Source: Planctomycetaceae bacterium (lineage in GTDB: Bacteria > Planctomycetota > Planctomycetia > Pirellulales > Pirellulaceae). From it: a stretch of DNA of 7,137 bases. The notes under the pieces were generated by a model. It did not search any database. It saw nothing but the letters and a program-made list of their open reading frames with translations, and had not been told where the DNA came from. Location: NCBI GenBank assembly GCA_002702965.1, contig PADE01000032.1, positions 35,562 to 42,698 on the forward strand, given 5' to 3'. Position numbers and translations under genes: made by a program. Positions 1-6,563 of the stretch are shown here, one piece after another; position 1 is the stretch's first letter, and every line of letters begins with the position of its first letter.

Positions 1-2
1 GG

Positions 3-1727
3 GTGCTGCTTCGCAGGATCTATTTTGACTTGATCGGATTGCCACCTCCACCGACGGAGGTTGACACGTTCGTGGCATCGTTGGAACCCGATGCAGTTGC
101 ACGAATCGGTGACCGGCTGCTCGCATCTCCGCGTTATGGGGAGCGATGGGGTCGGCAGTGGCTCGACGTGGCTCGTTACAGTGATGGATTCGGTGGGTTC
201 CTGGACAATCAGGCGTTACCCCACGCGTGGCGATATCGCGATTGGGTCGTTGATGCGCTGAATCGAGACCTGCCGTATGATCAGTTTGTCCGTTATCAGA
301 TCGCTGGTGACTTGCTCAAGGTCGGTGACAGTGTGGTCGGCGCCGGTTTTTTTGCCGTCGGCCCAACCTACCATTCTGATGGCGGTGATCCAGACAGCGT
401 AGCCCAAGCGAAATCAGAGACACTGGATGATCGTGTTGACACGATGTCTCGAGCCTTCCTAGGTTTGACCGTTTCCTGCGCGCGCTGCCACGATCACAAA
501 TTCGATCCGATCCCGACGCAAGATTACTACTCACTTGCCGGGATTTTCAACAACACTCGGACCGTAGAAGCAGCGTTGGCGCCAGACGACGTGGTCCAAC
601 GTTACCAACGTGCACAGAACGGGATCAAGGCGCTGACCGAGACGGTCAAGAAACAGGAAAAAGCCATTGGGGCAAAGGGTGCCAAGGCCAGTGACGCTGA
701 GAAAGGGGATTTGGCGTCGTCCAAAGCCAAGCTAGAGGAATTGAAACGCCAGGCGCCGGCAAAATATCCCGTAGCGCACTCGCTAGCCGACAGCGGAACC
801 GTCGACATGCGGGTAGCGCTCAGAGGGAATCTCCGGAAACCTGGCGAGGTTGCGCCACGTCGATTCCTGCGGATCCTCTCGGGTGCGGATCCGCGGCCTT
901 TTACACAAGGCAGCGGGCGCGTGGAACTCGCGGAAGCGGTGGTCGGCGAGGGGAGTCGGCTGACCGCTCGGGTGTGGGTCAATCGTCTCTGGCAGGGTCA
1001 TTTTTCGAAGGCGATCGTGAGTAGTCCTAGCAATTTTGGGCAACTCGGAAGCCGGCCTACACACCCGGCATTGCTGGATTGGTTGGCAGCGAGTCTGGTT
1101 CGTTCGGAGTGGTCGAGCAAGGCCATGCACCGTTTGATTGTCAGTTCGTCCACCTACCAAATGGGTAGTCAATTCGACGAGCGAAGTTTCGCGGCTGACG
1201 CCGGCAATCGACTTTATTGGAGAATGAGCCCGCGACGCTTAGACGTGGAGGCATGGCGGGACTCCCTATTGTGCGTGACCGGAGAACTGGATGGACGGAT
1301 GGGAGGCGGGCCCGGCGATCGGGTCCGCAGCAGCCGCCGCCGTACGCTCTATTTCAGCATCAGCCGTCATGGGGATCGATTTGAAACCGACAAGTTCCTA
1401 AGGTTGTTTGATTTTCCGGTTCCGCGGGCGACGATCGCTAAACGCGTGGTCAGCGTTGTACCGCAGCAATATCTGTTCCTTATGAACAGCACGTTTATGA
1501 TTGATCGCGCCAAAGCGTTGGTCGCCCGGTTAATGGTCGACCCGATGCAGGACGCCGATCGGATTCGTTACGGATACCGATTGTTGTATTCCCGGTTGCC
1601 CACCGGTGAAGAACTCCGGCTGGGTCTCGGTTTCCTGGCGCAAGCGCAACGTCAAAAGGAGTTGACGCCCTGGGAACAGTACGCACAGACGTTGTTGAGC
1701 GCGAACGAATTCATGTACGTGAGGTGA
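3..1727 (+). CDS. PSCyt2/PSD1 (DUF1549-DUF1553) planctomycete cytochrome-like protein, 5'-truncated by the window edge
   Basis: The frame is open from the left edge, and the codon at 3 (GTG) lies inside a conserved block (RRIYFDLIGLPP), so it is almost certainly not the true start. Residue numbers count from that codon. DUF1549/PSCyt2 covers about 1-190: the RYGERWGRQWLDVARYSD motif at 44-61 and a CARCH sequence at 159-163, which has the CxxCH form of a c-type haem site and is followed by DHKFDPIPTQDYY. A charged, Lys/Glu/Ala-rich stretch at about 198-250 is probably a coiled-coil linker. MRVALRGN and APRRFL (269-289) lead into DUF1553/PSD1 at about 300-574, with TARVWVNRLWQ (321-331), THPALLDWLA (353-362) and a typical NEFMYV terminus. 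Full-length relatives often carry an export signal and a PSCyt1 haem domain further N-terminal, which would be off-window. The molecular function of the family is poorly defined. The DUF1501 gene that often follows such genes is absent, because the next gene is convergent dxs. Confidence 0.93.
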   Translation: MLLRRIYFDLIGLPPPPTEVDTFVASLEPDAVARIGDRLLASPRYGERWGRQWLDVARYSDGFGGFLDNQALPHAWRYRDWVVDALNRDLPYDQFVRYQIAGDLLKVGDSVVGAGFFAVGPTYHSDGGDPDSVAQAKSETLDDRVDTMSRAFLGLTVSCARCHDHKFDPIPTQDYYSLAGIFNNTRTVEAALAPDDVVQRYQRAQNGIKALTETVKKQEKAIGAKGAKASDAEKGDLASSKAKLEELKRQAPAKYPVAHSLADSGTVDMRVALRGNLRKPGEVAPRRFLRILSGADPRPFTQGSGRVELAEAVVGEGSRLTARVWVNRLWQGHFSKAIVSSPSNFGQLGSRPTHPALLDWLAASLVRSEWSSKAMHRLIVSSSTYQMGSQFDERSFAADAGNRLYWRMSPRRLDVEAWRDSLLCVTGELDGRMGGGPGDRVRSSRRRTLYFSISRHGDRFETDKFLRLFDFPVPRATIAKRVVSVVPQQYLFLMNSTFMIDRAKALVARLMVDPMQDADRIRYGYRLLYSRLPTGEELRLGLGFLAQAQRQKELTPWEQYAQTLLSANEFMYVR

Positions 1728-1800
1728 GTTCGTATCCGATCTTCGCGCCTGGTGAGTGGTTCGTCCACCTCGTTTGCAGAGCCCGGTCTGATCATCTGGG
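1728..1800. other. Convergent intergenic gap between the PSCyt2/PSD1 gene and dxs
   Basis: This 73-bp gap separates two converging genes, where a bidirectional terminator might be expected. The best hairpin I can see is GTGG-TTCGT-CCAC at 1756-1768, only 4 bp and with no T-tract on either side. I therefore do not call an intrinsic terminator. Termination may be Rho-dependent, or the transcripts may overlap. Confidence 0.5.
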
Positions 1801-3690
1801 TTACGAGATGTTGACCCGCTCTAACATGCTACGACAGGCACCCGCAATTCCCTTCGCGTCGAGTCCCAGGTCTGAGAGCAGTTCGCTCCGATCACCATGT
1901 TCGATATAGCGGTCGGGGATTCCTAGCCGCCGTAGCTGGACAGTGTTGAGCCCGGAGTTCGATGCAGATTCGAGTACAGCGCTACCGAAGCCGCCCATCA
2001 ACGCAGCCTCTTCGACGGTTACCACAAAACCGCATTCAGTGAAGGCGCGTTTTACCATGTCATGATCGATCGGTTTGACAAAACGTGCGTTGACGACACC
2101 GATTTCGAGTCCCTCCTGTTGAAGATCTTCCGCGGCACGGATGCACTCTTGAAGCTGGCTTCCGAAGCAGAGCAGCACGCCGTCGGATCCCCAACGAATG
2201 ACTTCGCTACGGCCGAGTTCCACCGGAGCTATTCGGCGTGCCACCGATGGCGCAGCGGTCTTTGGGTAACGGATCGCACAGGGTGTCTCCTGTTGGAGCG
2301 CAAAGGTCACCATTGGTTGTAGGTCTAACGCGTCACCGGGCGCCATAACGACCATGTTAGGGAAGACTCGTAAATACCCGAGGTCGAAAAGCCCGTGATG
2401 CGTTGGACCGTCAGGCGCCGTGAGCCCAGCGCGGTCCAGCATGAAGACGACCGGTAGATTCTGTAGAGCTACTTCCTGAAAAATCTGGTCATAAGCTCGT
2501 TGCAAGAACGTGCTGTAGATGGCCGCAATCGGCCTGAGCCCAGTCTTGGCCTGACCCGCTGCAAACGCGATACCGTGGGCTTCGCAGATTCCGGTGTCAA
2601 AGAACCGGTCAGCGAAATCGTCACGGACTTTCTCCAATTTGTTTCCCTGACACATGGCGGCCGTGATGACGGTCACTCGCTGATCACGACTCATTACCTC
2701 GTGGATCGCGGAGGACGCGAAATGGGTGAACGGCTTGTCAGCCGGTTTATCGGAATCTGTTGGCGTTTTGTGCAGGGACTGAAGTGCTGGTGGAGTGTGA
2801 AAGAAAACGGGGTCTTCGCGGGCTGGCTCAAAGCCATGGCCCTTTTCGGTGACCACGTGGAGCAAGACAGGTCCCGACAGATCTTGCACCATCCGAAGGT
2901 ATTTGCGCAACAGGCGTATGTTATGTCCGTCGATTGGACCAATGTAGCGAAACCCCAATTCCTCGAAGAGCATTCCGCCATGTAAGCCCGCTTTGATCCC
3001 TTCCTTGATTTGCGACAACAGGCGTTCGACGGGATCCCCTAAAAGCGGCACTTGGTTCAGGACTTTGACCGCCTCACTTTTCAAACCGGTATAAAAGGGG
3101 GTCGTCCTCAGGCGGTCGAGGTAACTGGCGATTCCTCCAACGCGAGGGCAGATCGACATCTTGTTGTCGTTCAGCACCATCAGCAGATTCTTTTTCATGC
3201 CTCCCAAGTTGTTCATAGCTTCAAACACAATTCCGGATGGAAATGCGCCGTCGCCGATGACGGCGACGGCGCGTCGCCCGGAATCCTGTTGTAGATCGTC
3301 ACCCGTTTTCAGTCCCAGCATCGTGGAGACGCTGCTACCGGCATGGCCGGTCATGAACAGATCGAAGTCACTTTCGTTCGGGTTAGGGTAACCCATCAGC
3401 CCGCCCTTGGTACGCATCGAACTGAATTGCCGGTATCGGCCCGTCACAAGTTTGTGGGGGTAGATTTGGTGGCCGGTGTCCCAGATCAGTCTGTCTCGCC
3501 GAAAATCAAACACGCTGTGCAATGCTAGGCAGAGTTCAACAACTCCGAGGTTGGAAGCGAAATGTGCGGTACGAGTGGTGAGCAAATTGCACAGGACGTC
3601 GCGTACTTCGCTGGCGAGCTGGTCGAGCTCGTCAAGCGTCATGTCATGGAGGTCGTGGGCCGTCTCAAGTTTTGACAATAACGGATGCAT
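1801..3690 (-). CDS. dxs: 1-deoxy-D-xylulose-5-phosphate synthase
   Basis: Cytosolic thiamine-diphosphate enzyme that condenses pyruvate with glyceraldehyde 3-phosphate to give 1-deoxy-D-xylulose 5-phosphate. This is the first step of the MEP isoprenoid route and also feeds thiamine and pyridoxal synthesis. The 629 residues match the family's usual length (about 620-640). In the N-terminal TPP domain, His43 lies in AHFASNLG, GDGA at 146-149 and NDNKMSI at 174-180 form the Mg/diphosphate site, and LIWDTGHQIYPHK is at 68-80. In the pyrimidine-binding domain, the catalytic Glu370 is in DTGICEAHG, YSTFLQRAYDQ is at 392-402, and His431 is in DGPTHHG. The C-terminal transketolase domain is at about 490-625. 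The ATG lies 2 bp after the ispA stop, and AAGGA inside the end of ispA sits about 10 nt upstream, which suggests translational coupling. Last gene of the cluster. The Gln that follows the catalytic Glu in E. coli is Ala here, probably a lineage variant. Confidence 0.98.
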   Translation of the reverse strand: MHPLLSKLETAHDLHDMTLDELDQLASEVRDVLCNLLTTRTAHFASNLGVVELCLALHSVFDFRRDRLIWDTGHQIYPHKLVTGRYRQFSSMRTKGGLMGYPNPNESDFDLFMTGHAGSSVSTMLGLKTGDDLQQDSGRRAVAVIGDGAFPSGIVFEAMNNLGGMKKNLLMVLNDNKMSICPRVGGIASYLDRLRTTPFYTGLKSEAVKVLNQVPLLGDPVERLLSQIKEGIKAGLHGGMLFEELGFRYIGPIDGHNIRLLRKYLRMVQDLSGPVLLHVVTEKGHGFEPAREDPVFFHTPPALQSLHKTPTDSDKPADKPFTHFASSAIHEVMSRDQRVTVITAAMCQGNKLEKVRDDFADRFFDTGICEAHGIAFAAGQAKTGLRPIAAIYSTFLQRAYDQIFQEVALQNLPVVFMLDRAGLTAPDGPTHHGLFDLGYLRVFPNMVVMAPGDALDLQPMVTFALQQETPCAIRYPKTAAPSVARRIAPVELGRSEVIRWGSDGVLLCFGSQLQECIRAAEDLQQEGLEIGVVNARFVKPIDHDMVKRAFTECGFVVTVEEAALMGGFGSAVLESASNSGLNTVQLRRLGIPDRYIEHGDRSELLSDLGLDAKGIAGACRSMLERVNIS

Positions 3691-3692
3691 GG

Positions 3693-4589
3693 CTAACGTT
3701 TCCTTGCCAACACCAAGTGAGCCAGTTGCAACAGCGGAGCCGCGGATTCACCAATGACGGTGGCGGCCTCGCACGCCTCTTGTATCAACGCGGCAGCGCG
3801 GCGTCGACTCTCGGTTACCCCTAACAAACCGGGATACGTGAGCTTGCCGTGACCGGCATCTTTGCCAACGCGTTTTCCGAGTTCCGCCTCTTCGCCGGCG
3901 ACGTCGAGCAGGTCATCGGTGATTTGGAATGCCAGTCCCAGTTTCTCACCATACGTATTCAACGCCCGAATGTGTTCGACTGGTGCTTCGGCAATCATGG
4001 CGCCCAGGCCCAGCGCGACACGGAACATCGCGCCCGTTTTGCGACGGTGGATCGCGACGAGTTCCTGTGCGTCGAGGTCACAAAATTCAGCCGTCAAATC
4101 AGCGACCTGACCCCCTACGAGTTGGGTGGCGCCTGCGCTCAGCGCCAGTTCGTGGAGGCACCGCACCGCAACGGCGGGTGGTCGAATGTCTTTTGCGAGA
4201 ATTTGAAAAGCGAGTGCGAGTAGGGCGTCGCCGGCCAGAATGGCCGTCGCCTCATCGAATTGTCTGTGACAAGTTGGCTGTCCCCGACGCATGTCATCAT
4301 CGTCCATTGCCGGGAGATCGTCGTGGATCAGAGAATACGCGTGAATCATCTCGACCGCACAGGCAGCGGGCAACGCGGTCGTTGAACGTTGACCACACGC
4401 CTCGGCGGCCAGCAGGACCAAACACGGCCGCAGCCGCTTACCGGGTGCCAGCAGGCTGTAGCGAATCGCGGACTGCAGTAGCTCCGGGCAGCCGTCATCG
4501 AACCGCGTATAGTGACGCAGTGCTCGATCCACTTCCGTCCGCAGCCGGTCGAGCTGCGACGAGATGTCATCTAAGACGATGTCGGGCAT
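3693..4589 (-). CDS. ispA: Polyprenyl synthetase family protein, probable (2E,6E)-farnesyl diphosphate synthase
   Basis: Cytosolic head-to-tail prenyltransferase adding isopentenyl diphosphate to allylic diphosphates; its C5 substrates come from the MEP pathway that dxs, directly downstream, starts. The 298 residues match bacterial IspA (about 300). GKRLRP is at 50-55. The first Asp-rich motif is DDLPAMD (90-96), with the two-residue insertion of bacterial FPP synthases, and continues as DDDMRRGQPTCH. KTG is at 184-186, the second Asp-rich motif DDLLD at 225-229, and GKDAGHGKLTYPGLLG at 242-257. Tyr85 and Ser86, five and four residues before the first Asp, match the chain-length positions of E. 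coli IspA, where changing the Tyr lengthens the product, so FPP is favoured. GGPP cannot be excluded. The ATG has no clear Shine-Dalgarno sequence, and no ATG, GTG or TTG precedes it in frame back to at least 4620. It lies 54 bp after xseB. Confidence 0.93.
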   Translation of the reverse strand: MPDIVLDDISSQLDRLRTEVDRALRHYTRFDDGCPELLQSAIRYSLLAPGKRLRPCLVLLAAEACGQRSTTALPAACAVEMIHAYSLIHDDLPAMDDDDMRRGQPTCHRQFDEATAILAGDALLALAFQILAKDIRPPAVAVRCLHELALSAGATQLVGGQVADLTAEFCDLDAQELVAIHRRKTGAMFRVALGLGAMIAEAPVEHIRALNTYGEKLGLAFQITDDLLDVAGEEAELGKRVGKDAGHGKLTYPGLLGVTESRRRAAALIQEACEAATVIGESAAPLLQLAHLVLARKR

Positions 4590-4643
4590 GGAAGTGTTGG
4601 TCAGACAGTGATTTAACGCGCGGGCGACGTTGAGCTACCTATT

Positions 4644-5003
4644 CTAGAAGAGTGTCCCAGAATCGTCTACTTCGTCTGACGGTGAGACCCGGGCGGCACG
4701 TTTTTTTGGTTTGCGTCGCCGAGTCGGGGGTTCTTTTTCCTCGTCCGGTGCCGTGGATGATTCGTCAAACGGCTCTGACACCGGGTTTCCCTCAGCATCG
4801 ACGCCGGAGAGCAATTCGATTTTTCGTTCGGTTTCTTCGAGGATCTGATGGCAGAACTTCAAGCCCTGGATTCCCTCTTCATAGCGTTTGAGGGCGTCGC
4901 TTAGTCCCAGTTGTCCGGCTTCCAATTCCTGGACGATAGACTCGAGATTGTCCAGGGCTTCTTCGAACGTTGTTGTGGACGCTGGTTTGCGTGGTTTCGG
5001 CAT
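4644..5003 (-). CDS. xseB: Exodeoxyribonuclease VII small subunit, with extended C-terminal tail
   Basis: Small helical subunit of exonuclease VII. Several copies bind the C-terminal coiled coil of XseA to form the active cytosolic nuclease, which degrades single-stranded DNA to oligonucleotides. The core at about 12-72 is typical: FEEALDNLESIVQELEAGQL (13-32), then SDALKRYEEGIQGLKFCHQI (35-54) and ETERKIELLSG (57-67). The family is usually about 70-90 residues; this protein has 119 because of a tail at about 73-119 that is first acidic (DEEKE), then basic (RRRKPKKRAAR), then acidic again. The ATG at 5003 is firm: reading upstream in frame, a TGA is met within the gap and no other start codon intervenes. 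GAGAGGG lies about 11 nt upstream as the probable ribosome binding site. It follows xseA by 57 bp on the same strand. Confidence 0.95.
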   Translation of the reverse strand: MPKPRKPASTTTFEEALDNLESIVQELEAGQLGLSDALKRYEEGIQGLKFCHQILEETERKIELLSGVDAEGNPVSEPFDESSTAPDEEKEPPTRRRKPKKRAARVSPSDEVDDSGTLF

Positions 5004-5060
5004 CGTGTCAAAGGCCCTCTCAAACGAAGCTCGTTCCGTGTGGGTTACCGTTCAGAGCAC

Positions 5061-6308
5061 TCAACTCGAGTCACTTTCATCTGCTTGTATCGGCATTTCG
5101 ATCGATTCGACGCGGCTCACGAGTGTGCCGTGAGCCAGGCGGGTTTGTATCGGCTGGTCAATTTGAATTTGTTTCGCGTCGGTAAGGACCTTTCCGTCGG
5201 CGGCTTGAGTGACACTGTAGCCTCGCGCCAAAACACTCAATGGACTGAGGCTATCGAGTTTTCCGGCGAGACCGGCGATCCGATCCTGCGACCGGCCGTG
5301 GCGGTATCGTAGCGACTGTGCAGCCCGCAACGATAGCTCATCTAGATATCGGGACAGGTCCCTGATTCGCGCAAAGGGGCGACGGAACACAGTGGATTGG
5401 GAAAAACGCTCCAACGCACGGTGTGCGTTCGTTGCGGTAGTTCGTAAGCCACCGTTGAGACGGTGCTTGAGGGCGTTCAGGTTCTGGTTGATGTGTTCAG
5501 ACGAGGCGACGATTTCAGCTGCCGCGGTGGGTGTCAGCGCGCGGAGATCGGCGGCTAAGTCGGAGAGCGTCACATCGATCTCGTGACCGACTGCAGAGAC
5601 CACGGGGATCTTACACGCTGCAATGGCGCGTACCAGTAGCTCATCATTGAAACACCAAAGATCCTCTTGGCTGCCGCCTCCGCGTCCTACGACGAGCACA
5701 TCTGGCATAGGTGATAGTTGTTGAGCCAACGAGATTCCTGCGACAAGTTCTTGGGCTGCGCCTTGTCCTTGAACGCGGGAGGGAATGACCAGCACGTGGA
5801 TACCCTTCCAGCGTCGCTGAGCGACCTCAAGAAAGTCGTGAATCGCAGCGCCGCTGGGACTGGTGACAAACGCAATCCGACGAGGAAAGGGTGGCAGGCG
5901 TGACTTTCGTTCCGCATCAAACAGTCCTTCGGACGACAGTTGTTGTTGCAGACGGCGAAGTTGTAGTTGCAGTGCGCCAGCTCCAACGGGCTCCATTTGA
6001 CGAATGATCAACTGATAATCGCCGCGTGGGGGATAGACGTCGATGTCGCCCCGGCAGAGGACTTCCTGGCCATCGGGAAACTCAAAGTTGAAGCGTTGGG
6101 CTGTACCTCTCCAGATGACAGCGCGGATCCTGGCGTCGCGGTCTTTCAGTGTGAGGTAGATGTGCCCCGACGGCGGACGCTTGACGTCCGATACTTCACC
6201 GACGACTCGGATGTGGGAAAATTGGTCCTGCAGTGTGTCCTTGATCTGCTCATTCAATTGCGAAACCGTCAGGAACCCGTCGACGTTGTCTGTTTGAGTA
6301 TCAGGCAT
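5061..6308 (-). CDS. xseA: Exodeoxyribonuclease VII large subunit
   Basis: Catalytic subunit of exonuclease VII, a metal-dependent nuclease that cuts single-stranded DNA from both ends and acts in repair and mismatch correction. An N-terminal OB-fold binds ssDNA (about 10-107, with VVGEVSDVKRPPSGHIYLTL). The nuclease domain follows, with ERKSRLPPFPRRIAFVTSPSGAAIHD at 133-158, VVGRGGGSQEDLWCFNDE at 206-223 and SAVGHEIDVTLSDLAADLRA at 238-257. Asp158, Arg209, His242 and Asp245 correspond to residues required in E. coli XseA. A helical coiled-coil segment (about 265-350) would carry XseB, and the C-terminal cap contains ARGYS (361-365). At 415 residues it is slightly shorter than the E. coli enzyme (about 450), as is common. 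The ATG is decisive: an in-frame TGA at 6333-6335 lies 24 nt upstream with no alternative start between. The Shine-Dalgarno sequence is weak (GGA). First gene of the cluster. Confidence 0.98.
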   Translation of the reverse strand: MPDTQTDNVDGFLTVSQLNEQIKDTLQDQFSHIRVVGEVSDVKRPPSGHIYLTLKDRDARIRAVIWRGTAQRFNFEFPDGQEVLCRGDIDVYPPRGDYQLIIRQMEPVGAGALQLQLRRLQQQLSSEGLFDAERKSRLPPFPRRIAFVTSPSGAAIHDFLEVAQRRWKGIHVLVIPSRVQGQGAAQELVAGISLAQQLSPMPDVLVVGRGGGSQEDLWCFNDELLVRAIAACKIPVVSAVGHEIDVTLSDLAADLRALTPTAAAEIVASSEHINQNLNALKHRLNGGLRTTATNAHRALERFSQSTVFRRPFARIRDLSRYLDELSLRAAQSLRYRHGRSQDRIAGLAGKLDSLSPLSVLARGYSVTQAADGKVLTDAKQIQIDQPIQTRLAHGTLVSRVESIEMPIQADESDSS

Positions 6309-6354
6309 CGGATTCCAGGAACAGACCGCGGGTCATGACGAGGACCAAGCGCCT

Positions 6355-6383
6355 ATCGTATGTGACCTCTCGGGGAGGGGCAA
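6355..6383 (-). promoter_or_regulatory. Possible sigma-70-type promoter for the xseA-xseB-ispA-dxs cluster
   Basis: On the minus strand TTGCCC (6378-6383) and TACGAT (6355-6360) are separated by exactly 17 nt. Each hexamer matches 4 of 6 consensus bases. A transcript would begin near 6348, about 40 nt before the xseA ATG. The placement is sensible for the first gene of a compact cluster, but matches of this quality arise by chance and planctomycete promoters are poorly characterised. Confidence 0.27.
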
Positions 6384-6563
6384 CGAGCCGTATCGAATCG
6401 GCCCCAGCGACATTCGCGAGAATGGCTCGCTCAGAACGAGAAAGAACCTCATTCGGGCATCGTGGGACCGTTGAACGCGGTGCTGTGGGATTGTAGGTAC
6501 CTGTCGAGCTGGTGCTGATAGCGCATTGATCCAAACGTTAGTTATTGCGGTGGAGAGACGATC

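Noticed and set aside
783..1172. A 129-codon minus-strand frame inside the PSCyt2/PSD1 gene
   Set aside because: It overlaps conserved DUF1553 coding sequence on the other strand and matches nothing known.
1724..1909. A 61-codon + strand frame starting at GTG overlapping the end of the PSCyt2/PSD1 gene
   Set aside because: It runs into the 3' end of dxs on the opposite strand, has no ribosome binding site of note and no recognisable content.
2500..2985. A 161-codon + strand frame inside dxs
   Set aside because: It is antisense to conserved DXS coding sequence with no recognisable domain; a shadow frame.
3929..4633. A 234-codon open frame on the + strand opposite ispA
   Set aside because: It lies almost wholly antisense to a clear ispA, has no family resemblance and is rich in Arg and Pro, as expected for the complement of a GC-biased coding sequence.
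6301..6534. A 77-codon minus-strand frame whose TGA overlaps the xseA start, resembling a coupled upstream gene
   Set aside because: The start is TTG without a Shine-Dalgarno sequence, no family is recognisable, and the possible xseA promoter lies inside it. The stop overlap alone is not enough.
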